Shown here in pieces: positions 1 to 5,510 of a stretch of DNA of 5,510 nucleotides. The stretch comes from Clostridiales bacterium. GTDB lineage: Bacteria; Bacillota; Clostridia; Lachnospirales; Lachnospiraceae. Position 1 is the first letter of the stretch; each line of letters starts with the position of its first letter. The translations under genes were made by a program, and so were the position numbers. Where the stretch lies: assembly GCA_019423835.1 (NCBI GenBank), contig JAHZAR010000038.1, forward strand, positions 16,808 to 22,317, read 5' to 3'. Below the pieces are notes generated by a model. That model was not told the DNA's origin and made no database searches. It worked only from the letters and a program-made list of their open reading frames with translations.

Positions 1-277
1 TTGCCCCGTACAGAGTAAAGAATACGCTGGCTGTGGCAGATATTAAAAACAGGGTCAGCAGCTCACAGCCATTCCCGCAGCGCCTGAGTCTGGACGTTGG
101 AAGGCTCCTGTTGGCAAAGGAGGGAAGAAAATTGGCCAGAAAAAAAACCGCTGCCGCTGCCGCTCTCCACAGTTCCCCCATCTCCGGCCAGAGCGCACCT
201 GCCAGAACAGTGTTGGCTGTCAGAAAGATACCCGCTGAGTAGACAGTGCGGACTCCGTACTTTGTAAGCTGTTTCAT
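1..277 (-). CDS. N-terminal part of an integral membrane protein, unknown function (runs off left edge)
   Basis: An open frame begins at an ATG (277-275) with the peptide MKQLTKYGVRTVYSAG and continues without a stop to the window edge, giving 92 complete codons. A GGAGGGG ribosome binding site lies just upstream (280-286), with the AAGGAGG core about 4 nt from the ATG, which is a short spacing. The visible part has about three hydrophobic stretches: roughly residues 10-31, 36-53 (alanine/phenylalanine-rich) and 73-91, separated by a basic segment near residues 57-66 (RSLPTSRLRR). This looks like a membrane-anchored or polytopic protein whose remaining domains lie outside the window. I do not recognise the family. 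It starts 66 nt after the stop of the L,D-transpeptidase-like gene with no visible terminator between them, so co-transcription and an envelope role are plausible inferences only. Confidence 0.7.
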   Translation of the reverse strand, partial: MKQLTKYGVRTVYSAGIFLTANTVLAGALWPEMGELWRAAAAAVFFLANFLPSFANRSLPTSRLRRCGNGCELLTLFLISATASVFFTLYGA

Positions 278-290
278 GTCCCCTCCTTTT

Positions 291-320
291 TATCTGCCTT
301 TTCCTTATCTGCCTTTTCTG
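291..320. repeat. 15-bp tandem direct repeat, two copies
   Basis: Two adjacent copies of the 15-mer TATCTGCCTTTTCCT (291-305) and TATCTGCCTTTTCTG (306-320) match at 13 of 15 positions. They lie in the short spacer between the L,D-transpeptidase-like gene and the partial membrane-protein gene. In the transcribed orientation each copy reads as a purine-rich AAAAGGCAGATA unit just upstream of the ribosome binding site. This is probably a slippage or duplication product; no function is evident. Confidence 0.6.
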
Positions 321-343
321 TTTCCCCGGCCAGGCAGCTTCCC

Positions 344-1168
344 TTACTTCTGTCCTTCTGCCATATACGGGCCAAGAGCTTCCCTGTCCTGTACAATCAG
401 GATCTTTGCATCCCTGCCGGCAGTTATGAGGATCGTTTTCACAAGCTCCTCCGGAATCCCGATACAGCCCGCTGTGTAGGTGTCATCCTTCACTTTCGGG
501 CAGTGGAGGAAGATGGCAGAGCCCCGTCCGGGAACACAGTCTGCATTGTAGTTTAAAACCAGCGCGTAGTTGTAGCATGGCCCCTGGTTCTTTAAAACCT
601 CCGCCGACCGCCAGTCCGCCTGAACCTCACCGGCCTTTACATACTGATTATAATATCTGCTTCCCACATCATCCACGAAGCAGTCCCCATCCTGAACCTG
701 CCGGTAGGGAATCTGACTTCCCGGATCCTCCTTCAGCCCAAAAGCCATGGTAAACGAGTAGAGGCCGGACGGTGTTTTCTTATCCCCCTCCACCTTGTCT
801 GCCGTGATTCCGGCCCGCCCGCAGGTTCCCCGCGTTCCGAACACCTCTGAAAGCCGGCCGTCTTCTCCCCTCTCATAGTACCAGAGCGTGAGACTGCTCT
901 GATCCGCCCCGTCTCCCACTGCCAGGATCAGATGATCCGTCTGCTCTGCCGCAGTCAGCTGATTTACGTCAAACCCTTCCGGCAGATACTCAGCCAGAGC
1001 TGTCTCCCCTGTGCCGGTCTTCTCTGCTCTGCTCAAGTCTCCCGGCCTGCTCTCAGCAGCAGGGCCTGAGGCAGCTGCCTGACCTGCCAGAGCCGTCACA
1101 TTCCCTGTCCCCGCTGCTGCGAAAACAGCTGCGGCAAGCACAAGACCTGCATATCCTCTTCTTCTCAT
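344..1168 (-). CDS. Exported L,D-transpeptidase-like protein (YkuD/ErfK family, COG3786-like)
   Basis: This is a 274-residue protein. The chosen start is the ATG at 1168-1166. It gives a classic signal peptide (MRRRGYAGLVLAAAVFAAAG, then an AxA-type site TALA after residue 28), and an AGGAG lies 10 nt upstream. An in-frame GTG at 1273 would add 35 charged residues ahead of the signal and is unlikely. A low-complexity linker (about 29-60) precedes the catalytic domain (about 75-265). Family features visible are KKTPSG at 130-135, FVDDVGSRYYN around 164-174, and the active-site block with His222 in IFLHCP and Cys235 in TAGCIGIP. Known family members use this Cys to cross-link or modify peptidoglycan peptides outside the membrane. 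The block lacks the His of the common SHGC and the Arg that usually follows it, as in the COG3786 branch. Six cysteines occur after the signal peptide. The substrate cannot be read from sequence. It lies 127 nt after the HEPN-like gene with no clear promoter or terminator between. Confidence 0.85.
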   Translation of the reverse strand: MRRRGYAGLVLAAAVFAAAGTGNVTALAGQAAASGPAAESRPGDLSRAEKTGTGETALAEYLPEGFDVNQLTAAEQTDHLILAVGDGADQSSLTLWYYERGEDGRLSEVFGTRGTCGRAGITADKVEGDKKTPSGLYSFTMAFGLKEDPGSQIPYRQVQDGDCFVDDVGSRYYNQYVKAGEVQADWRSAEVLKNQGPCYNYALVLNYNADCVPGRGSAIFLHCPKVKDDTYTAGCIGIPEELVKTILITAGRDAKILIVQDREALGPYMAEGQK

Positions 1169-1295
1169 GTTCTGTCTGCTCCTCTCCTGTTTTATCTGTT
1201 CCTGCCACATCTGTGCGGCGCACTTGCATCTCTCCCGGCCTGCTCCGCCTGCTGACTCAGGCATTCCCCTCACCAGCCCGTTTTCTCCTCCCCGG

Positions 1296-2015
1296 TCACA
1301 GAGAACAGGTCCCGCCGGCGGTTTCTTTCCCGGCCCTCCTTCCCTGCCCCGGGCCCGCTTCTCTCAGCTCTTCCCTCTGCATCTCTTCTCTCTCCAGCTC
1401 TTCCCTGGCGCTTCTCCTGACCATCCAGTCTGCGATGGCAAACATCAGGGCAATGCATTTGCAGGAAACATACTCATTTCCATAGTTGATGTCCCGCCCA
1501 TGGAGAATCCCGTTTCTGTAGGGGATATAGATCGGCTCCGTATTTGTTTTCAGACGGTTCTGGTTAAACTGAAGCTTTAATTTAGAAAGCCCCTCGGTGC
1601 AGCCCACCAGGCAGTCCCAGGGATCCACCGTGGTAGCCGCTGTAAAGAACCCCTTTTTTCTTGTGTAGTCATTGACTGCCCCGTCAATGATAATCAGCGA
1701 CAGGGGGACGCTGGCGTAATATCTCCCCTCCGCATGATCCTCAAAGCACTGCCTGATCATGCCCTCACGCATGGCAAAGGAGGGAGAGGCATTCAAAATA
1801 TGCTCCACCTGCCTGGGAGCCTCTGTCTTATAGTACTCAATCAGGATGCCCTGGGCAGCCTCTATTCCCTGTTCCTCAAAGGTCTGGTTTGCCCTGTGAA
1901 CCAGCTCCTCGCTGATGGTATCATAGGCACACCAGCCATAGTCGGCAAACCGCTGGTTAAAAACAGGCCCCTCTTTAATCAGGCTCCCGCAGCAGCCGCA
2001 AGTTTCTTCCGTCAT
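1296..2015 (-). CDS. Unknown-function protein with HEPN-like RNxxxH motif
   Basis: This is a 239-residue cytoplasmic-looking protein with no signal peptide or membrane segment. The chosen start is the ATG at 2015-2013, because AGGAGGAG (2023-2030) sits 7-9 nt upstream; an in-frame TTG at 2033 overlaps that site and is rejected. The N-terminus carries a small cysteine cluster, CGCC, at residues 6-9. The best-defined block is about 102-200. It includes LSLIIIDGAVNDYTRKKGFF, TTVDPWDCLVGC, and TEPIYIPYRNGILHGRD, where Arg167-Asn-x3-His172 matches the R-x4-6-H signature of HEPN domains, many of which are RNases or RNA-binding. The preceding and following helix-like segments (LSKLKLQFNQNR; YVSCKCIALMFAIADW) fit a helical bundle. 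The tail from about residue 200 is charged and low in complexity, with a 10-residue repeat (REELEREEMQ / REELREAGPG). I recall similar IPYRNGILHGRD proteins annotated only as hypothetical; I cannot name a family. It is first in a possible three-gene operon. RNase activity is inference. Confidence 0.75.
   Translation of the reverse strand: MTEETCGCCGSLIKEGPVFNQRFADYGWCAYDTISEELVHRANQTFEEQGIEAAQGILIEYYKTEAPRQVEHILNASPSFAMREGMIRQCFEDHAEGRYYASVPLSLIIIDGAVNDYTRKKGFFTAATTVDPWDCLVGCTEGLSKLKLQFNQNRLKTNTEPIYIPYRNGILHGRDINYGNEYVSCKCIALMFAIADWMVRRSAREELEREEMQREELREAGPGQGRRAGKETAGGTCSL
1365..1406. repeat. 12-bp direct repeat at 30-bp spacing inside the HEPN-like gene tail
   Basis: CAGCTCTTCCCT occurs at 1365-1376 and again at 1395-1406, exactly 30 bp (10 codons) apart. 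It encodes the repeated REEL segments of the charged C-terminal tail. The in-frame spacing suggests internal duplication that expanded a low-complexity tail. Confidence 0.6.
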
Positions 2016-2021
2016 CTCATC

Positions 2022-2080
2022 TCTCCTCCTCAAATCCTGGACAAGGAGAAGGCGGTGTCAAGGGCACCGTCTCCTGTGCC
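2022..2080 (-). promoter_or_regulatory. Possible structured 5' leader of the HEPN-like gene
   Basis: The predicted leader holds two small hairpins that cannot form together. One has arms GGCAC (2080-2076) and GTGCC (2067-2063). The other has arms CGGTG (2069-2065) and CACCG (2057-2053). In addition, TCTCCT (2049-2044) is complementary both to the AGGAGA inside the ribosome binding site (2027-2022) and to an upstream AGGAGA (2075-2070). This permits a mask/unmask arrangement at the ribosome binding site. Purine-rich sequence makes such short matches easy to obtain by chance, and no known riboswitch class is recognised. Confidence 0.25.
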
Positions 2081-2090
2081 GTCTGGTTCT

Positions 2091-2119
2091 ATGATAACAC
2101 AGCAGGGTGGGTTTGTGAA
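2091..2119 (-). promoter_or_regulatory. Putative sigma-A-type promoter for the HEPN-like gene
   Basis: On the minus strand a TTCACA -35 (2119-2114) is followed by a 17-nt spacer (2113-2097) and a TATCAT -10 (2096-2091). A TG sits one base before the -10, as in extended -10 promoters. Each hexamer differs from consensus at one position. Transcription would start near 2084, giving an untranslated leader of about 70 nt before the ATG at 2015. This is a sequence match only. Confidence 0.6.
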
Positions 2120-2338
2120 CTCCCATCCTTTCCTCTGAATACAGTCTTGCCTCAGCCTTGCTGCCTGTCCGTTCTTCCTCTCATCCTCTCCAGATCTGTT
2201 TCCATAGAGACGCACTCAGCAAATCTGCCGTTCCACAGAAAATGATAAAAATAGCCGACGCTCTCCTCTTTTTTTCTGCCGGCCGTCCATTTCCCTGTTT
2301 TCCGAGCAAATTGCTTCTCAGCCGCTTTTCTGTATCTG
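2120..2338. other. Intergenic stretch, no supported gene
   Basis: Between the leuS terminator and the promoter of the HEPN-like gene I find no frame with both a start codon and a ribosome binding site. A seven-base T run (2269-2275 on the plus strand) is not preceded by a convincing hairpin. The only open minus-strand frame of note, from a GTG at 2215, lacks a ribosome binding site and runs through the putative promoter. Confidence 0.5.
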
Positions 2339-2399
2339 AAAAACAGACAGCGCTGCTTCCGGATTTCGATTCTGATTTCCGAAAGCAGCGCTGCCTGTT
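2339..2399 (-). terminator. Intrinsic terminator of leuS
   Basis: An inverted repeat pairs 2342-2363 with 2378-2399. It gives a 22-position stem with only two mismatches around the core CAGCGCTGCTT and a 14-nt loop. Read on the minus strand, the stem begins 11 nt after the leuS stop and ends in a run of five T (2343-2339, partly inside the stem). No T-run follows on the plus-strand side, so it is oriented to end leuS transcription. Confidence 0.88.
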
Positions 2400-2409
2400 A
2401 TACTGTCAT

Positions 2410-4824
2410 CTATGGTTTTACTACAATGTTGATAATCTTGCCCGGCACATAGATCTCTTTTACAATGGTGCCTGTCAGCTTATCCTTCACTGCCTCTTTT
2501 CCTGCTGCTAGAGCGGACTCCTTGCCGGCGTCAGCCGGAAGTGTCACAAGACCTCTTGTCTTTCCGTTAATCTGAACGGCGATCTGGATCTCGTCATCCT
2601 TCATGGCTTCCTCATCGCACTCCGGCCATGTGCTGTGGAATACGCTGTCTGTTCCGCCGAGCTCTCTCCACAGCTCCTCGCCCAGGTGAGGAGCAAACGG
2701 TGCAAGGAGGACTACGAAGGTCTTTAAGGTCTCTCTGTCAATTCCTCCCTCTTTCTTGGAAAGCTCAATCAGCTTGTTATTGTACTCCATGAAGCCGGAA
2801 ATCACCGTATTTAAGCTGAACTGCTCAAAGCGCTGCTCAATATCGTAAACCAGCTTATGGCGCAGCTTCACCATTTCCTTTGTCTCCCTGATGTCCTTGT
2901 CCTTGCTGCTCATAACCAGGTTGTAGAAACGGTTTAAGAAGCGGGAAACGCCCTCAATTCCGCGATCGTCCCACTCTGCATCTAACTCCGGCGGTCCTAC
3001 GAACAGCTCGTAGAGGCGCAGAGAGTCACAGCCGTAGTCGCGCACCAGATCGTCCGGGGAAACCACGTTGCCCTTGGACTTGCTCATCTTAATTCCTTTC
3101 TTTCCTGTGATCATTCCCTGGTTGAACAGCTTCTTGAACGGCTCGTCAAAGTCGATCACGCCGATATCGTACAGGAACTTGGTGTAAAAACGGGAGTACA
3201 GCAGGTGAAGCACAGCGTGCTCCACGCCACCGATGTACATATCTACCGGAAGATATTTGTCGGCCTTCTCTCTGGAAACCAGCTCCTTGTCATTTTTGCT
3301 GTCCACATAGCGCAGGAAGTACCAGGAGGAACCGGCCCACTGAGGCATGGTGTTTGTCTCTCTCTTGGCCGGCGCGCCGCAGCACGGACAGGTGGTGTTG
3401 ACCCACTCGTCAATGGCAGCAAGAGGTGACTCTCCCGTTCCTGTCGGCTGGTAGCTGTCCACCTCCGGCAGTGTCAGCGGGAGCTGATCCTCCGGAACCG
3501 GCACATTTCCGCAGTTCGGGCAGTGGATAATCGGGATCGGCTCTCCCCAGTATCTCTGGCGGGAGAATACCCAGTCGCGCAGCTTGTAGTTGACGGTCTT
3601 TCTTCCGATACCCATTTTTTCAATCATCAGAGGAGCTTCCTTCTTTAATACGGAGGACTCCATTCCGTTCCACTCGCCGGAATTGATCATGGTTCCGCTT
3701 GCCTCGGTGTAGGCCTCGGTCATGTTCTCAATCTCTTTTCCGTCCTTTGCGATAACCTGGATAATCGGAATATTGAATTTCCTTGCAAACTCAAAATCTC
3801 TGTCATCGTGGGCCGGCACGCACATAATGGCTCCTGTTCCGTAGTCTGCCAGTACATAGTCAGACAGCCAGATCGGAACCTTCGCCCCGTTTAGCGGGTT
3901 GATAGCGTAGGAACCGGTGAACACACCTGTCTTTTCCTTATCCTGAAGACGGTCTACATTGGACTTCATGGAGGAATCGAAAATATATTTCTCAACAGCC
4001 TCCCTGGTTTCATCCGTAGCCAGACTCTTGGCCAGCGCATGCTCCGGTGCCAGCACCATGAAGGTGGCTCCGTGGAGCGTGTCAGGTCTTGTAGTGTAGA
4101 CGGTAATCTTTTCCTCTCTGCCCTCAACCGGGAAGTCCACCTCTGCGCCGTAGGACTTTCCAATCCACTCGCTCTGCATCTTTTTAACCTTCTCCGGCCA
4201 GTCTAACTTGTCCAGATCATTTAACAGTCTCTCTGCATAGTTTGTGATCTTTAACATCCACTGGCGCAGGTTCTTCTTGGTGACAGGAGTCCCGCAGCGC
4301 TCGCAGCAGCCGTTTACAACCTCCTCATTGGCAAGGCCTGTCTTACAGGAAGGACACCAGTTGATGGGGAACTCCTTCTCATAGGCAAGGCCCTTCTTAA
4401 ACATCTGCACAAAAATCCACTGAGTCCACTTGTAAAAGCTCGGATCCGTTGTGTTGACCTCCATATCCCAGTCATAGATTGCAGCAATCTCATTGATCTG
4501 GCGTTTAATGTTCTTTACATTCTCTGCCGTGGATTTTGCCGGGTGGACCCCCATCTTAATGGCATAGTTCTCTGCCGGAAGTCCGAATGCATCCCATCCC
4601 ATGGGATGAATGACATATTTGCCCCGCAGAAGCTGATAGCGGCTCCACACATCAGAGATTACATATCCTCTCCAGTGTCCTACGTGCAGTCCGCTGCCTG
4701 ACGGATATGGAAACATATCCAGGCAGTAATATTTTTCTTTCTTCCCGTCATTTACATTAATCGGGTTCTTTGCCCAGTTTTCCCGCCATTTTTTCTCAAT
4801 GGCGGTATGGTTGTACTGTGCCAT
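2410..4824 (-). CDS. leuS: Leucyl-tRNA synthetase (LeuRS)
   Basis: A complete 804-residue class Ia aminoacyl-tRNA synthetase that attaches leucine to tRNA-Leu in the cytoplasm. The ATG at 4824 follows AGGAGG (4839-4834) by 9 nt, and the N-terminus (MAQYNHTAIEKKWRENW) is typical. The class I signature is HVGH (47-50) and the second is KMSKS (579-583). The CP1 editing domain, which hydrolyses mischarged tRNA, shows TTRPDT (244-249) and AHDDRDFEFA with the conserved Asp343. Two cysteine quartets fit zinc-binding modules: C157/C160 with C174/C177, and C435/C438 with C479/C482. Other family landmarks are SRQRYWGEPIPIIHC (421-435), WAGSSWYFLRY (496-506) and GGVEHAVLHLLYSRF (532-546). The anticodon-binding helical domain spans about 617-735, and the small C-terminal tRNA-contacting domain about 745-804 (QINGKTRG; IYVPGKIINIVVK). 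Length is normal for bacteria and nothing is missing. It is preceded by a T-box leader and followed by a terminator, so it looks monocistronic. Confidence 0.98.
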   Translation of the reverse strand: MAQYNHTAIEKKWRENWAKNPINVNDGKKEKYYCLDMFPYPSGSGLHVGHWRGYVISDVWSRYQLLRGKYVIHPMGWDAFGLPAENYAIKMGVHPAKSTAENVKNIKRQINEIAAIYDWDMEVNTTDPSFYKWTQWIFVQMFKKGLAYEKEFPINWCPSCKTGLANEEVVNGCCERCGTPVTKKNLRQWMLKITNYAERLLNDLDKLDWPEKVKKMQSEWIGKSYGAEVDFPVEGREEKITVYTTRPDTLHGATFMVLAPEHALAKSLATDETREAVEKYIFDSSMKSNVDRLQDKEKTGVFTGSYAINPLNGAKVPIWLSDYVLADYGTGAIMCVPAHDDRDFEFARKFNIPIIQVIAKDGKEIENMTEAYTEASGTMINSGEWNGMESSVLKKEAPLMIEKMGIGRKTVNYKLRDWVFSRQRYWGEPIPIIHCPNCGNVPVPEDQLPLTLPEVDSYQPTGTGESPLAAIDEWVNTTCPCCGAPAKRETNTMPQWAGSSWYFLRYVDSKNDKELVSREKADKYLPVDMYIGGVEHAVLHLLYSRFYTKFLYDIGVIDFDEPFKKLFNQGMITGKKGIKMSKSKGNVVSPDDLVRDYGCDSLRLYELFVGPPELDAEWDDRGIEGVSRFLNRFYNLVMSSKDKDIRETKEMVKLRHKLVYDIEQRFEQFSLNTVISGFMEYNNKLIELSKKEGGIDRETLKTFVVLLAPFAPHLGEELWRELGGTDSVFHSTWPECDEEAMKDDEIQIAVQINGKTRGLVTLPADAGKESALAAGKEAVKDKLTGTIVKEIYVPGKIINIVVKP

Positions 4825-4858
4825 CTGAATTTTCCTCCTTTTGTTTTATGCGCAGAAC

Positions 4859-4870
4859 CTGACCGGTCAG
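4859..4870. repeat. 12-bp perfect palindrome in the leuS leader
   Basis: CTGACCGGTCAG is a perfect palindrome located between the T-box terminator and the leuS ribosome binding site, ending about 20 nt before the AGGAGG. It could be a protein-binding site or a small RNA stem, but no known role can be assigned. Confidence 0.4.
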
Positions 4871-4940
4871 AGCCTCGGCAGTCATTCCTGCCATCTTTTT
4901 TCTTTCATGGAAATCAAAACATCCATTTCCTGTGAAATAC

Positions 4941-4987
4941 AAAAAGCCCTGCCTCTCTCTGCTGGTTCTGCATAGAGACGCAAGGCT
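4941..4987 (-). terminator. Regulatory terminator of the leuS T-box
   Basis: On the minus strand AGCCTTGC-G-TCTCT (4987-4974) pairs with AGAGA-G-GCAGGGCT (ending 4945). The stem has 13 pairs with one internal mismatch and one G-U pair, and five T residues follow (4945-4941). Its 5' arm contains the CTCT and GCG bases that would otherwise complete the T-box antiterminator, so the two structures exclude one another, as expected of a T-box attenuator. Confidence 0.88.
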
Positions 4988-5278
4988 TGATCCTCTCGCG
5001 CGGTACCACTCTATTTCATGCTGTCTGCATGCTCTTACGGGGGAAACTGCCTGGCTGCTGCCCTGAGCGTTCCGGCCAGGCGGCAAACTTAAACGGCATT
5101 TTCTCCTCACCGCGTAACGGGCGGCTTCCGGCTCTGCCTACACAGGGAACAGACCGGTTCCCCTTCAACAGGCTACTCCAAGGCGAGTTCAGCTCCCTTT
5201 GCCAACTGCCTCGCACCCTCCGGCAGCTCTCTGATGGTTCCAGAAGCCTACTGCTCCTCTTCACGGTATTTTTGCTGT
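4941..5278 (-). promoter_or_regulatory. T-box riboswitch (tRNA-Leu sensing) controlling leuS
   Basis: The core T-box sequence AGAGTGGTACCGCG (5012-4999) matches the family consensus (A/G-rich start, then TGGTACCGCG). Upstream is a typical Stem I. The distal helix AGCTGCC (5228-5222) pairs with GGCAGTT (5210-5204) around a GGGTGCGA loop. The specifier loop reads GAA-CTC-G, with CTC, a leucine codon, at 5187-5185. The proximal strands carry GTGAAGAGGAGCAGTAGG-like sequence near 5264-5247. The antiterminator would pair AGAG (5012-5009) with CTCT (4977-4974), leaving the TGGTACC bulge free for the tRNA acceptor end. Known mechanism: uncharged cognate tRNA pairs with the specifier and with the bulge, which stabilises the antiterminator over the terminator. 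Specifier and downstream gene agree, so leucine-starvation control of leuS is strongly supported. The 5' boundary is approximate. Confidence 0.92.
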
Positions 5279-5283
5279 TTCTA

Positions 5284-5312
5284 AATGTAGCACACTTGCC
5301 CCGTCCTGTCAA
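5284..5312 (-). promoter_or_regulatory. leuS promoter (sigma-A type)
   Basis: A consensus TTGACA -35 (5312-5307), an exact 17-nt spacer (5306-5290) and a TACATT -10 (5289-5284) stand directly before the T-box leader on the minus strand. Transcription should begin near 5278-5276, about 450 nt before the leuS ATG. Position relative to the T-box makes this assignment strong. Confidence 0.85.
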
Positions 5313-5325
5313 GACTCTGGACGGG
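5300..5325. repeat. Inverted repeat enclosing the leuS -35 box
   Basis: Arms CCCGTCC (5300-5306) and GGACGGG (5319-5325) are perfect 7-bp complements separated by 12 bp that include the whole TTGACA hexamer. It could be an operator for a regulator, or a weak end-of-transcript hairpin for the upstream transporter gene; no T-run follows it on the minus strand. Confidence 0.5.
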
Positions 5326-5346
5326 ATGCAGGGCGGAAGCTGGCAG

Positions 5347-5510
5347 CTACATTCTTCTCCAGGCCCCTGCTGCCAGGACTGCTCCGGCCAAAAGCAGCAG
5401 GCTTCCCGCAAAAAAGCCTCCGGACAGTCCCTGTCTGGTACAGACGCCCCTAACCGGTCCCAAGATTATGCCTGCAGCAGATATAATCATATTGTAGGCT
5501 GACAGGGAAG
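5347..5510 (-). CDS. C-terminal end of a membrane transporter, probably major facilitator superfamily
   Basis: The last 53 residues of a gene that enters from the right edge and stops at TAG (5349-5347). The frame reads SLSAYNMIISAAGIILGPVRG, then a short polar loop (VCTRQGLSG), then a long hydrophobic helix (GFFAGSLLLLAGAVLAAGAW) and a basic terminus RRM. The order of a glycine-rich helix with a GP motif, a loop, and a final hydrophobic helix with a cytoplasmic basic end resembles TM11-TM12 of MFS permeases. With so little visible, another polytopic membrane family is possible, and no substrate can be inferred. The stop lies 35 nt before the leuS -35 box, and no clear terminator is seen, so some read-through into the leuS leader is possible. 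Confidence 0.6.
   Translation of the reverse strand, partial: SLSAYNMIISAAGIILGPVRGVCTRQGLSGGFFAGSLLLLAGAVLAAGAWRRM

Noticed and set aside
33..479. Plus-strand open frames at 33-242 and 246-479
   Set aside because: They are antisense to the partial membrane-protein gene and to the end of the L,D-transpeptidase-like gene, and their composition fits shadow frames.
1169..1273. N-terminal extension of the L,D-transpeptidase-like protein from GTG 1273
   Set aside because: The extra 35 residues are charged and would bury the signal peptide. The ATG at 1168 has an AGGAG and puts the signal peptide at the very N-terminus.
2030..2215. Minus-strand 61-codon open frame starting at GTG 2215 and ending at the ribosome binding site of the HEPN-like gene
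   Set aside because: Its C-terminal half has a coding-like look and its stop touches the next ribosome binding site, which would suit translational coupling. However, the GTG has no ribosome binding site, the protein resembles nothing I know, and the frame runs through a near-consensus promoter.
2157..2399. Minus-strand stop-free frame from the terminator to 2157
   Set aside because: It has no start codon until near its end, begins inside the leuS terminator, and its translation is not recognisable.
1167..2511. Plus-strand open frames at 1167-1580, 1213-1485, 1734-2138 and 2158-2511
   Set aside because: They are antisense to well-supported genes or to the terminator and promoter regions, with low-complexity proline/serine/leucine-rich products typical of reverse-strand shadows.
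4987..5502. Long open frames on both strands across the leuS leader (plus 4987-5502; minus 5016-5411 and 4796-5110)
   Set aside because: They cover the T-box, the leuS promoter and the transporter 3' end. The structured RNA explains the sequence, and none has a convincing ribosome binding site.

Overview
All supported genes in this window lie on the minus strand, so the biological reading direction runs from the right end to the left. In that order they are: the 3' end of a membrane transporter (5347-5510); a promoter and a long T-box leader (about 4941-5312); leuS, encoding leucyl-tRNA synthetase (2410-4824); a terminator (2339-2399); and then a group of three genes. That group is a 239-residue protein of unknown function with a HEPN-like RNxxxH motif (1296-2015), an exported L,D-transpeptidase-like protein (344-1168), and the N-terminal part of an integral membrane protein that runs off the left edge (1-277).

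The sequence suggests a Gram-positive, low-to-mid GC Firmicute, most likely a Clostridia/Lachnospiraceae-type gut anaerobe. The grounds are a T-box controlled leuS with a leucine (CUC) specifier, strong AGGAGG-type ribosome binding sites, sigma-A-like promoters, and a slightly GC-rich, C/G-ending codon style. The species cannot be named from the sequence alone.

leuS is a self-contained regulated unit. A TTGACA-17-TACATT promoter starts a leader of about 450 nt with a Stem I, a CUC specifier, the T-box core and a competing terminator hairpin. Uncharged tRNA-Leu is expected to stabilise the antiterminator and let transcription enter leuS. A strong hairpin with a T-run 11 nt after the leuS stop closes the unit.

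The stretch from 2016 to 2338 has no convincing gene. It contains a good promoter candidate (TTCACA-17-TATCAT with an upstream TG) about 76 nt before the HEPN-like gene, and a short leader with alternative pairings near the ribosome binding site. The HEPN-like gene, the L,D-transpeptidase gene and the partial membrane-protein gene have no visible terminator between them, so they may be co-transcribed; the functional link is unknown.

No clearly novel multi-gene system is demonstrable here. The least explained items are the HEPN-like protein, its switch-like leader, and an inverted repeat that encloses the -35 box of the leuS promoter.
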